A stretch of DNA of 64,000 nucleotides. Origin: Micromonospora lupini str. Lupac 08. Its GTDB lineage: Bacteria > Actinomycetota > Actinomycetes > Mycobacteriales > Micromonosporaceae. The notes below the pieces were generated by a model. It was not told the origin of the DNA and did no database searches. It saw only the letters and a program-made list of their open reading frames with translations. Location: NCBI RefSeq assembly GCF_000297395.2, contig NZ_HF570108.1:3814575-3878574 (forward strand). The letters are read 5' to 3'. The translations under genes were made by a program, and so were the position numbers. Shown here piece after piece: positions 25,422-33,070 of the stretch; position 1 is the stretch's first letter, and each line of letters opens with the position of its first letter.

Positions 25422-26479
25422 CGGACGCTCACCTCCAGGCGGGTCGGCACACGCAGGGTCGGGTGCGGCTCGTGGCGCAGCGGGGTCGGGGTGCGCCGGC
25501 AGCGTTCCCGTAGGACGTCGAGCACTCCGCCGGCCAGGGCGAGGGCGTGCCGGTCGCCGGGGCAGCCGCGCTCCCCCGCCCCGAAGGTGAGCAGATCGGC
25601 GTCCGGGCGGCCGGGTCGGAAAGCCTCCGGTTCGGCGAACGCCCGCGGGTCGCGGTTGGCCGCGTCGAAGCGCACCAGCACCGGGCTGCCCGCCGGCAGG
25701 TCCCGTCCGCCCAGTCGTACCGCGTCGACGGTGACCCGTCGGGTGGCCCGGACCGGCGGGTCGAGGCGCAGCACCTCGGCCAGCAGGTCGGCGGTCCGCG
25801 CCGCGACCGGGACGGCCGGAGGGAGCACGTGATGGGCGGCGGCGCCGATCAGGCCGGCGGTCGCGTCGCACGCCTGGACCAGCAGACCGATCAGGTTCGC
25901 CCGTACCTCCGGGGGGCCTTCCGGCGCGAGCGCCAGCAGCGCCGCCACCGCCCGGTCCGCCCGTGCAACAAGAGCAGGATCAACCCCCGGGTGGTACGCC
26001 GCGGCGACGACGGCGACCGCCGTCCCGGCGGCGACCGGTTCGGAGAAGCCCAGCCGCCGGGCCAGCACCCGCAACGGCACCGGGCGGGCCAGTTCGGTCA
26101 TCACGTCCAGGCGGTCACCGGCCCGGTCCAGGATCGTCGCCGTCAGCCGGGCCGCCTCGCGGCGCAGCTCGTCCGGGTCCAGCGCGGCCAGCGCGCCGAC
26201 CCCGATCGCGCGGCGTTCGGCGTGCCGCTCAGGCGGGCTGAACCGGCTGACCGAGGCGCGCAACCAGGCGAGCGTGTCGGGCGGGCCGGTCTCGACGGCC
26301 GGCACCTGGAACGCCGGATCGGTGAGCGCGGTCCGCACGTCGGCGTGGCGTGTCACCCACCAGACGCCGTCGGCGTCGAGCGCGGGCGGGCCGCACGCCG
26401 GTGTTTCCGGGGCGGGCGCGATGACGGGCCGGGTGTCGGTCACCGCCCGACCGTAGGACCCGAACCGTTCGGCGCTCAC
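25418..26479 (-). CDS. Cytochrome P450 (short N-terminus)
   Basis: A 353-aa haem monooxygenase. The ExxR motif is EVLRLDPPVRATRR (~235). The haem loop FGAGERGCPGDRHALALA carries the axial Cys near 305. The I-helix region QACDATAGLIGAA keeps the Thr of the proton-relay motif in a divergent context (ACDAT for AGxET). At 353 aa it is about 45 residues shorter than usual, mainly at the N-terminus. The start at GTG 26477-26479 is weakly supported. A short leftward reading frame from ATG ~26524 in another phase reaches into the gene, so an upstream frame change cannot be excluded. The coupled PEP-mutase-like gene suggests one small pathway. Confidence 0.82.
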   Translation of the reverse strand: MSAERFGSYGRAVTDTRPVIAPAPETPACGPPALDADGVWWVTRHADVRTALTDPAFQVPAVETGPPDTLAWLRASVSRFSPPERHAERRAIGVGALAALDPDELRREAARLTATILDRAGDRLDVMTELARPVPLRVLARRLGFSEPVAAGTAVAVVAAAYHPGVDPALVARADRAVAALLALAPEGPPEVRANLIGLLVQACDATAGLIGAAAHHVLPPAVPVAARTADLLAEVLRLDPPVRATRRVTVDAVRLGGRDLPAGSPVLVRFDAANRDPRAFAEPEAFRPGRPDADLLTFGAGERGCPGDRHALALAGGVLDVLRERCRRTPTPLRHEPHPTLRVPTRLEVSVR

Positions 26480-26587
26480 CGAACGATCCGCGTGTGAAGA
26501 AGGGAGGGGTTTCGGTCGTCGGCATGGGTGTCGTGCCCTGGAGAAGGTGCACGATCGCGCAGCAGGGGCAGCCCTGGTGCCGACCGG

Positions 26588-27325
26588 TCAGGCGCGGCGG
26601 CCGGTGGGCGACGCGGGCGGGGCGAGACTGTGTTCCGGAACGGACAGGGCGGCGGCGAGGGCGGGCCGTCCGGTGGCGGTGAGCCGGATCGCCCGGCCGC
26701 CGCCCCGAGTGGTCCACCCCAGGTCGGTGAAGCGACGGCAGAGGGCCGCCCCGAGCGCACCGGCGAGGTGCGGGCGGCGTTCGGTCCAGTCCAGGCAGTC
26801 GCGCACCAGCGGGCGTCGGGTGGCGCGTAGCTCGTCGACCGGCACGCCCAGTCCGTCCAGCCAGGCCCAGCCGTCGGCGGTAAGCGTCAGTCCACTGGCC
26901 CGGTCCAGCCGACCGTCGGCCAGCAGCGCGTCGTACATCAGCACGCCCAGCCGCCCGGCGAGGTGGTCGTAGCAGGTCCGCGCGTACGCCAGGGCGGCGG
27001 TGGCGTTCGCGGCGCGCAGCGACCCGGTCGGTGGGGGCGCGCTCGGCGCGTGCCCGGCCAGGTCCTCGATCAGCTGGGCCACCGACGGCCCGGCCAGGCG
27101 CAGGTAGCGGTGCCGGCCCTGCCGTTCCTCGACGAGCAGCCCACCCCGGACGAGGCGGTTGAGGTGGTCAGTGGCTGTCGACGGGGCGACCCCGGCCCGC
27201 CGGGCCAGCTCACCCGCCGTCCAGGCCCGGCCGTCGAGCAGCGCCACGCAGATGCCGGCCCGGGTGCCGTCCGCCAGCAGGGCGGCCAGCTCGGCCATTG
27301 CCCGGCCGTCGGTGCCTGTGCTCAT
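26588..27325 (-). CDS. ArsR-type winged-helix regulator with C-terminal extension
   Basis: A 245-aa DNA-binding protein. The N-terminal winged helix (residues ~8-80: LAALLADGTRAGICVALLDG, then WTAGELARRAGVAPSTATDHLNRLVRGGLL) is of ArsR/SmtB type. No clear metal-binding Cys cluster is seen there. A second region (~100-225) contains AYARTCYDHLAGRLGVLMYDALL and a Trp-rich HTH-like end (FTDLGWTTRGGGRAIRLT). It is found as a long ArsR-like regulator in actinobacteria. It is divergent from the GH43 gene across a LacI-type operator, and upstream of the P450 unit on the same strand. Confidence 0.8.
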   Translation of the reverse strand: MSTGTDGRAMAELAALLADGTRAGICVALLDGRAWTAGELARRAGVAPSTATDHLNRLVRGGLLVEERQGRHRYLRLAGPSVAQLIEDLAGHAPSAPPPTGSLRAANATAALAYARTCYDHLAGRLGVLMYDALLADGRLDRASGLTLTADGWAWLDGLGVPVDELRATRRPLVRDCLDWTERRPHLAGALGAALCRRFTDLGWTTRGGGRAIRLTATGRPALAAALSVPEHSLAPPASPTGRRA

Positions 27326-27360
27326 CGGCCCAGTCTAGGGAGGTGGCGTCGGCAGACTCT

Positions 27361-27386
27361 TTACAACGTTGTATCCAACGTTGTAA
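27361..27386. promoter_or_regulatory. Double LacI-type operator upstream of GH43 gene
   Basis: TTACAACGTT and AACGTTGTAA form perfect 10-base arms around GTATCC. The left arm itself starts an ACAACGTTGT palindrome, giving two AACGTT centres 12 bases apart. This is the look of LacI-family operators in actinobacterial carbohydrate genes. It lies 42-67 bases before the GH43 start. The same sequence occurs at 56225-56238. Confidence 0.65.
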
Positions 27387-27427
27387 GAACGGAGGGCACA
27401 CCGCCCACTCCCCCGAGGCAGGTCCAC

Positions 27428-29650
27428 ATGCGACATCTCCGCCGCGGCGGCGCGCTCGCCGCCGTGCTCGGTCTGCTCCTGGCCGTGCCCCCGTCCACGT
27501 CGGCGGCCGGATCCAGCGGCCCGTCCCGCTACCGCAACCCGGTCTCCGCCCACGTCGGCGACACCTTCGCCGACCCGGTCGTCGTCCGCGGCGACGACGG
27601 CTTCTGGTACGCCTACGGCACCACCGACCCGCTGCGCGAGGGCGAGGGCGTGTTCCACCGGGTGCCCACTGCCCGCTCGGCCGACCTGGTCGACTGGACG
27701 TACGTCGGCGACGCGTTCGGCCCCGACCAGCGCCCGCCCTACGCGGCGCCCGGCGCGGCGTACTGGGCGCCCGACGTGCGCCGCCTAGGCGACCGCTGGG
27801 TCATGTACGTGACGGTCACCGACACCACCGTCTCCGCCGAGGGCAGCGACTATGCCATCGGCGCGGCCACCGCCCCCACCCCCAGCGGGCCGTGGACCTT
27901 CGCCGAGCAGCCGGTCGTCGCCCCGCGCCCCGGCGGCGGTGGCGGCTGGCTGTGGACCATCGACCCGAGCCAGTTCACCGACGTCGACGGCCGCAGTTAC
28001 CTCTACTACGGCAGCTACTACGGCGGCATCTCGGTCACCGAACTCAGTCCGGACGGCCTGCGCGCGGTCGGCACGCCCGCGCCCGTGGCCATCGACAACA
28101 AGTTCGAGGGCAGCTACGTGCTGCGCCACGACGGCTGGTACTACCTGTTCGCCTCCACGGCGAACTGCTGCGCCGGCCCGGCCACCGGCTACTCCGTCCA
28201 GGTCGGGCGCGCGCGCAGCCCTCGCGGCCCGTTCACCGACCGCGACGGCGTCGCCCTGACCGCGTCCCGGGCCGGCGGCACACCGGTGCTCACCCAGAAC
28301 GGCAACCGCTGGATCGGCACCGGGCACAACGGGTTCCTCACCGACCTGTCCGGTCAGGACTGGATCGTCTACCACGCCATCGACCGCGCCGACCCGTACC
28401 TCGACGAGCCCTTCGGCATCAACGAGCGGCCGATGCTGCTCGACCGGCTGGACTGGATCGACGGCTGGCCGACGGTGAACGCCGGCGCCGGCCCGTCCGA
28501 GGGCGCCCGACCCGCACCGGTCACGACCGGTCGCGTGGACGAACGCTTCGACAGCGCGAGCCTCGCCGGCTGGCAACGCGCCGGCCGGTGGCAGGTCGCC
28601 GACGGCCGGCTCGACGGCAGCGGCGCGCTCACCAGCCGTACCACTGTGGGTCCGGACGTGCGCGCGGAGGCCGACCTGCGGCTCACCGGCGCGACAAGCG
28701 CCGGGGTCACCCTCGACGACCGGGTCGAGGTCCGGGTGGACGCGGCCGCCGGCCGGCTGGTCGCCCGCGACGGCCGCCGCCAGACCAGCACGCCGCTGCC
28801 CGCCGGACTCGACCTGGGCAACCGACACAACCTGGCCATCGAGGTACGCGGACAGCAGCTCACCGCCGAGCTGAGCCCCGCCCGCCTCGGTGACCAGCTC
28901 GCCGTGGTGTCGCTGCGGCTGGACCGCCCGGTCGTCGGTCGCCCCGGGTTGACGGCCGGCGGCGGCACGGCCGAGTTCGACAACGTCAGCGTGGCGCGGC
29001 TGTACCAGCCGGCCAAGCGGGTCGTGCCCGAGCCCCGGGTCGGTGCGCCGCTGCCGGCGTACTCCGACGAGTTCGGCGACGGGCTCGACGACCGCTGGCA
29101 GTGGGTACGCGCGGATCCGGCGGCAACCGTCGCCGACGGGGCGCTGCGCTGGCCCGTGCAGGCCGCCGACCTGACCGGCGCCGGCAACACGGCAGGCGTG
29201 CTGCTGCGCGACGCCCCGAGCGGCGACTACGTCGCCGAGACGACTGTGACGCTGGACCTGGGCGAGGAGACCGTCCGCAACTACCAGCAGGCCGGCCTGG
29301 TCGCCTACGTCGACGACGACCGGTTCGCCCGCCTGACCCAGGTGGCGATCTGGAACACCCGGCAGGTCGAGTACGGCTACGAGCTGCCCTTCGCCGGCCA
29401 GCCGGTGTACGGCGGCAGCATCGTCGGCACCCCGGCCACCACCACCTGGCTCCGGTTGGCGCACCACGTCGACCGGGCCACCGGGGAGCACGAGTTCCGG
29501 GCCGGGTCCAGCCGCGACGGACGTACCTGGACGTGGGGTGCGGTGTGGACGTTCCCGGCCGACACCACTCCCCGGATCGGGCTCGTCGCGCACGGCGGCG
29601 CCGAACCGGCGGTCACCGCGGAGTTCGACTACCTGCGCTTCTACCGCTGA
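27428..29650 (+). CDS. Secreted GH43 family glycoside hydrolase
   Basis: A 740-aa exported enzyme, probably hydrolysing arabinan, xylan or related side chains. Signal peptide at 1-~27 (LAAVLGLLLAVPPSTSAAG). A five-bladed GH43 domain spans ~30-350: catalytic base Asp in TFADPVV (~49), pKa-modulating Asp in WTIDPSQF (~178) and acid Glu in NKFEGSYV (~226). Two beta-sandwich modules follow (~365-520 and ~540-740), the second like a xylosidase C-terminal concanavalin-type domain (YSDEFGDGLDDRWQWVR). ATG 27428 puts the signal peptide first. The LacI-type operator upstream implies sugar induction. A hairpin ends the transcript. Confidence 0.9.
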   Translation: MRHLRRGGALAAVLGLLLAVPPSTSAAGSSGPSRYRNPVSAHVGDTFADPVVVRGDDGFWYAYGTTDPLREGEGVFHRVPTARSADLVDWTYVGDAFGPDQRPPYAAPGAAYWAPDVRRLGDRWVMYVTVTDTTVSAEGSDYAIGAATAPTPSGPWTFAEQPVVAPRPGGGGGWLWTIDPSQFTDVDGRSYLYYGSYYGGISVTELSPDGLRAVGTPAPVAIDNKFEGSYVLRHDGWYYLFASTANCCAGPATGYSVQVGRARSPRGPFTDRDGVALTASRAGGTPVLTQNGNRWIGTGHNGFLTDLSGQDWIVYHAIDRADPYLDEPFGINERPMLLDRLDWIDGWPTVNAGAGPSEGARPAPVTTGRVDERFDSASLAGWQRAGRWQVADGRLDGSGALTSRTTVGPDVRAEADLRLTGATSAGVTLDDRVEVRVDAAAGRLVARDGRRQTSTPLPAGLDLGNRHNLAIEVRGQQLTAELSPARLGDQLAVVSLRLDRPVVGRPGLTAGGGTAEFDNVSVARLYQPAKRVVPEPRVGAPLPAYSDEFGDGLDDRWQWVRADPAATVADGALRWPVQAADLTGAGNTAGVLLRDAPSGDYVAETTVTLDLGEETVRNYQQAGLVAYVDDDRFARLTQVAIWNTRQVEYGYELPFAGQPVYGGSIVGTPATTTWLRLAHHVDRATGEHEFRAGSSRDGRTWTWGAVWTFPADTTPRIGLVAHGGAEPAVTAEFDYLRFYR

Positions 29651-29655
29651 CTGGT

Positions 29656-29693
29656 TCCGGACGGCCCGGGGTACGACCTGCGGGCCGTCCGGA
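29656..29693 (+). terminator. Hairpin terminator after GH43 gene
   Basis: Perfect 13-base arms (29656-29668, 29681-29693) with a 12-base loop, starting 6 bases after the GH43 stop. Confidence 0.7.
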
Positions 29694-29710
29694 CAGCGAG
29701 CCGGCGGGGC

Positions 29711-30028
29711 TCAACGGTTGTCGCGTTCCGCGGCTGCATGCCACCAGCCCGGTGGGCTCGGACCACCGACCGTCGCGGTCGGCTGGTCGGGGTGCAGGCC
29801 GAGCCGACGGAGAGCAGCACCCTGGATACGAATGTCGACCCAGCCGTGCCAATGGCCATCAGACCCGACCCCGCAGGAAAGACCCCACCTGATCGCGATC
29901 GGCTCAAACGGCATCCAGTCGATGCCCCGATCACGCAGTCAGGCGCGCACGGCGGCCATCGGCTGCGGACAACCACGGGCGTTCTCGTAGGCCACTACGG
30001 TGACCCATTCGACCTGCGACGCATCCAT
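29711..30028 (-). pseudogene. Small protein gene interrupted by an in-frame TGA
   Basis: Reading leftward from ATG 30026-30028 gives 29 codons (starts MDASQVEWVTVVAYENARG), then one TGA. The same phase continues for another 75 codons (LRDRGIDWMPFEPIAIRWG...) to a stop at 29711-29713. Both parts look protein-like and join naturally, so this is probably one ~105-residue gene broken by a nonsense change. Alternatively the second part (ATG at 29912-29914, 67 aa) is expressed alone. No family is recognised. Confidence 0.4.
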
Positions 30029-30054
30029 GAAGAGCACTGTAACGCGGGGACGAC

Positions 30055-30786
30055 TCACCGACGTCGTCGTCGCCACCCCACCGTGCGACGGATGGCCGCA
30101 CGGCAGGCATTGATCAGCTCGACGTCGAACTCCACGGCATGCCGTGCCCGGTACTCGGCCGGCAACGGTATCTTCCTGCTCTCCGGCACGACCCGCTCCA
30201 CCCAGCCGTCGCGCAGCACATGCGGAGTGAGCACCCGGTCGGCACAGTTCAGTTGGGCGAGGAGCGTCGGCAACTCGATCCGGCTGTGGTGTCCGCCGGT
30301 CAGCGCCGCGAAGATCGTCTCGTACGGGCCGCCCTCGAATCCGATGATCGAGGAGACACTCAGGGTGCGTCGGCTTGGACGAGGTGTGCCAGCACCGGAC
30401 GGAGTATCAGCGGCGGCGTCATGCAGGACGTTGAATGGTAGTTCGGCGAACCATCCCTGGGCCGACCACAGGATGATCCCCCTCGTCGGCGGGCTCACAT
30501 GGACCCGCGATGCGCCGCCGTCGATCCCGATCCAATCCGGCCACCGGCGGCAGAAGTAGTCGCTGACGCCGCTCGCCCACCGCCGACCCAGCCCCGACTC
30601 CTGTAGACACTTCAGGTGGCACTGGCCGTAGCGGCCGTCGGCGAAGGATCGATCCGTATCGAGGAAGTACGGTGCGAGATAGAAATCCTGCCCCACCAGG
30701 CCGAGCGTCAGCCGGCGGCAGAAGCAGCAGGGTGCCGGAACAGCCCCGTCACGCACCTCAACACGGTCGTGGTCTGGCACGGTCAC
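30055..30786 (-). CDS. Hypothetical protein with Cys-rich N-terminus
   Basis: A 243-aa cytoplasmic protein of unknown function. It opens with a zinc-ribbon-like region: CCFCRRLTLGLVGQDFYLAP, then GQCHLKCLQESGLG about 40 residues on, giving C-x2-C ... C-x3-C spacing. Then comes a Trp-rich stretch (YFCRRWPDWIGIDGG) and a beta-rich second half. It ends in a very basic tail (RRTVGWRRRRR). GTG start at 30784-30786 overlaps the upstream gene's stop by 4 bases (GTGA), so the two are translated together. Base composition is slightly less GC-rich than its neighbours. It could be a toxin/immunity-type accessory protein, but I do not recognise it. Confidence 0.6.
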   Translation of the reverse strand: MTVPDHDRVEVRDGAVPAPCCFCRRLTLGLVGQDFYLAPYFLDTDRSFADGRYGQCHLKCLQESGLGRRWASGVSDYFCRRWPDWIGIDGGASRVHVSPPTRGIILWSAQGWFAELPFNVLHDAAADTPSGAGTPRPSRRTLSVSSIIGFEGGPYETIFAALTGGHHSRIELPTLLAQLNCADRVLTPHVLRDGWVERVVPESRKIPLPAEYRARHAVEFDVELINACRAAIRRTVGWRRRRR

Positions 30787-31160
30787 TGCTGGCCAAAGAG
30801 CAGCTGTTCGAGCTCTTCGAGCTGTTGCCGAGTCAGCCGAGGAGGACGCCAACCCAGAGCCTCCGCGTGGCGGAGGAACTCCTGCGGAAGGCCCACCCGA
30901 TACCTCTCCACGTAGTACGGCAGGTCACTCGGCCACGACCACTCACCGTCGGTGAGTATGGAGAGTGGTGCGATCTCAGGCCGCGTCGCGTCCAGTTCGT
31001 CGTGCGCGTAGCCGGCCGACGCCGCCAGCACGGAACCGCCGGTGAGATAGCCGACGACCGGGCCCACCAGATCTGCGGTCAGCTTGCCGCTGGCCTCGCG
31101 TAGGCCCATCTCCGTTGGTTGCCCGTGCGGCAGGTCATTGAAATAGCCGACGTCCCGCAC
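30783..31160 (-). CDS. Hypothetical protein, first of coupled pair
   Basis: A 125-aa protein. It has a small hydrophobic stretch (LVGPVVGYLTGGSVLAASAGY, ~25-45), which may be a buried helix rather than a membrane span. A characteristic C-terminal half follows: ILTDGEWSWPSDLPYYVERY, LPQEFLRHAEALGW, ending LTRQQLEELEQLLF. The GTG at 31160 is chosen because it has a strong GGAGG ribosome site seven bases upstream; a longer form from 31256 would overlap the divergent gene. It is translationally coupled to the Cys-rich protein downstream. I recall actinobacterial relatives with this W-x2-DLxYYVE phrase but know no function. Confidence 0.6.
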   Translation of the reverse strand: MRDVGYFNDLPHGQPTEMGLREASGKLTADLVGPVVGYLTGGSVLAASAGYAHDELDATRPEIAPLSILTDGEWSWPSDLPYYVERYRVGLPQEFLRHAEALGWRPPRLTRQQLEELEQLLFGQQ

Positions 31161-31205
31161 CTGGCTCACCTCCGCTTCGAACAACGCCGATGAGCCTAAA
31201 CGAGC

Positions 31206-31370
31206 ATGGCCCACCGTTCGATCCCTCCGCCGGACCGCGTGGTCGAGGAGACCCATCTCCTCATCCGGGGCGGCCTTGGCCTCCTGCCCTACCCTGAAGG
31301 GGCCGCGACGCCACTTCGGCAGGTCGGGGCCCTAGCGCTCGCACCTCGGGCGGATGGACGTGCCGCATGA
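31206..31370 (+). CDS. Small ORF coupled to downstream Gly-rich protein gene
   Basis: A possible 54-aa protein (MAHRSIPPPDRVVEETHLLI...) whose TGA overlaps the ATG of the next gene by 4 bases (ATGA at 31367-31370), a hallmark of coupled genes in this genome. It starts 45 bases from the divergent hypothetical gene. No family is recognised. The coupling is the main support; codon pattern alone would not convince. Confidence 0.4.
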   Translation: MAHRSIPPPDRVVEETHLLIRGGLGLLPYPEGAATPLRQVGALALAPRADGRAA

Positions 31371-32032
31371 ACTGGACGACGTTCCGCAGCGACCGCACCC
31401 CTCGCCGACTCCGCGCCGTGTCCGACCTCCGGTTTCCCGCCGGCGGCCGTGAGCATCTGCGGAATCGGTATCCCCATCTCGGCGAGGACGATCTCGTGGT
31501 CGTCGAGACCGCGACCCGGCAGTGGTTCCGGCTCACCGCCCGCCAGAGCGGCGCGAAGCTGGCGATGCCGTCGGTGGTCGTGGGTGAGCTGTGGCGGGAA
31601 CTGACCCTGCACACGCAGGACTACGCCGCCTTCTGCGACGCCGCGTTCGGGCGTCTCCTGCCCCACCTGGCCGGGTCCGCGACGGGCGGCGCCCCGCTGC
31701 TCGCCACGCTGAGCCAGGGCCGCCGGGACGAGGATTGCGGCCCCACCGGCCTTCCCCTGCTGTTCCGGGTGGACCAGCAGCTCAGCATCCCGGACGGCAA
31801 CCGCTACCTCGCCGACTGCGGAGGCCGTGGCGAATGCTTCCCGGTCGCCAACCGGGTCTGCCTGCAACACCTCGGGGGGCCGGGTAAACGACCCAAGCCG
31901 CGCGGCATCCGCGGCGACCTGCCCTTCAACGACGGCCGGCACGGGTACGCCGGTGGCGCGGGCGAGAGCGGCGGCGGAGGCGGTGGCGAGTTCAGTGTCG
32001 GGGGTGGCGACGGCGGTGGAGGCGGCAACTGA
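31367..32032 (+). CDS. Hypothetical protein with Gly-rich tail (GRDP/DUF1399-like)
   Basis: A 221-aa protein. The N-terminal 90 residues hold a helical segment with LWRELTLHTQDYAAFCDAAFG, resembling the conserved W-x-E-L-x-L-H-T...Y..FC....G pattern of glycine-rich-domain (DUF1399-like) proteins. Four Cys lie in the middle (CGPTG, DCGGRGEC, CLQHLG). The last ~30 residues are Gly/Ser-rich (GGAGESGGGGGGEFSVGG, then a Gly run to the stop). No signal peptide or membrane segment. Start ATG 31367 overlaps the small ORF before it. The family link is tentative. Confidence 0.55.
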   Translation: MNWTTFRSDRTPRRLRAVSDLRFPAGGREHLRNRYPHLGEDDLVVVETATRQWFRLTARQSGAKLAMPSVVVGELWRELTLHTQDYAAFCDAAFGRLLPHLAGSATGGAPLLATLSQGRRDEDCGPTGLPLLFRVDQQLSIPDGNRYLADCGGRGECFPVANRVCLQHLGGPGKRPKPRGIRGDLPFNDGRHGYAGGAGESGGGGGGEFSVGGGDGGGGGN

Positions 32033-32063
32033 CTGCGCACGACCAACTGTGTGACACGACGCC

Positions 32064-32501
32064 CTAAAGGACGTCGAACTCGTTGCCCTCCGGGTCGACC
32101 ATCGTCACGTGGTCGGGCGTCCCATCGAGTTCGTCCACCCGGAGCACGGCCCCGCCCGCCGCCACCAACGTGTCCACCTTCGCCTGGACCCGCGGCCAGC
32201 GCACCTCGAACGGCTCGTGCCGGCCGCCGCCGGCGTGGATGTCAAAGTGCATGCGGTTCTTGACCACCTTCGGCTCCGGCACCTTCAGGAACGACACGCC
32301 GGGCCGGACGCCGCCCGGGTCCTCGATGAAGGCGCCGTCGTCCCATTCGTCCTCGGGAACCTTGAAATGGGTCTGCCACGCCTCCCAGGTGGTGAACCCC
32401 TCCGGTGGTGCGGCCGGGACGTATCCCAGCGCGAGGCACCAGAACGCGGCCAGCTCGCGCGGGCGCGCGCAGTCGACGGTCAGCGACCACTGCTCGGACA
32501 T
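32064..32501 (-). CDS. VOC family (glyoxalase-like) protein
   Basis: A 145-aa vicinal-oxygen-chelate protein with two beta-alpha-beta-beta-beta modules. It begins WSLTVDCARPRELAAFWCLA. The middle contains KNRMHFDIHAGGG, and it ends DHVTMVDPEGNEFDVL, the conserved closing motif with its metal-binding acidic residue. This is the common actinobacterial glyoxalase-like (Glyoxalase_6) type; the substrate is unknown. ATG 32499-32501 is taken as start; a GTG at 32522 is in frame. It follows the 2'-5' RNA ligase gene by ~25 bases on the same strand. Confidence 0.85.
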   Translation of the reverse strand: MSEQWSLTVDCARPRELAAFWCLALGYVPAAPPEGFTTWEAWQTHFKVPEDEWDDGAFIEDPGGVRPGVSFLKVPEPKVVKNRMHFDIHAGGGRHEPFEVRWPRVQAKVDTLVAAGGAVLRVDELDGTPDHVTMVDPEGNEFDVL

Positions 32502-32525
32502 CGCCACACCGTAGACCGCCACACG

Positions 32526-33047
32526 TCACACCGACGGCCGGGGCAACGGGGTCACCGTCCGGTCAGTGCCGTCGTAGCTGCGGGCCGCGTCGAAGGAGCC
32601 CGTCGGGCGCTGCCCACCGGTCACGGCACGGGCCAGCCGCAGGTCCGCGTCGCGGAACCGCAGCGCCAGGCTGAGGTGCGGAACCCACGCTCCCGGGGCG
32701 TGCCAGGGGCGCTGCCCGTCGGCCTCGGCGAGGGCGTCCCAGACCGCGGCGTGCAGCGCGGTCAGCGCCGGTGTGGGTCGTACGAGCCAGACCAGCGGGG
32801 CGCTGCCGTCGAGGACGACGACCCGGTCGAGCGTGACAGGCACCGGCAGCGCGGCGTCGAACAACTCGGCCAGGCGGTGTTCCACGCCGACCGGGAACTC
32901 GTCGACGGCGGCGAGGGTCAGATGCGGCCGGTTGGTCGGATGGATGTTGCGGGCGAGGCTGGGCAACCTGGCGGCCGCCAACCGACTCCAGACCGTCCGG
33001 ATCGCGGCGTCCAACCCGGGTGAGCAGACCAGTTCCACCGTACGCAC
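32526..33047 (-). CDS. 2'-5' RNA ligase/cyclic phosphodiesterase family protein
   Basis: A 173-aa 2H phosphoesterase-like protein. Both catalytic H-x-T/S-x motifs are present: RPHLTLAAVDEF near residue 41 and WVPHLSLALRF near 125, separated by about 80 residues as the fold requires. The family acts on 2'-5' RNA linkages or cyclic phosphates. GTG start at 33045-33047. It probably shares a transcript with the VOC gene downstream; LtrA, 23 bases upstream, is on the same strand. Confidence 0.85.
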   Translation of the reverse strand: MRTVELVCSPGLDAAIRTVWSRLAAARLPSLARNIHPTNRPHLTLAAVDEFPVGVEHRLAELFDAALPVPVTLDRVVVLDGSAPLVWLVRPTPALTALHAAVWDALAEADGQRPWHAPGAWVPHLSLALRFRDADLRLARAVTGGQRPTGSFDAARSYDGTDRTVTPLPRPSV

Positions 33048-33070
33048 CCCGCCACGCTAGCGGGAACGCG

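Noticed and set aside
26229..26524. Separate protein starting at ATG 26524 on the minus strand
   Set aside because: After ~16 plausible residues it becomes an Arg-rich shadow of the P450 gene; kept only as a hint of an alternative N-terminus.
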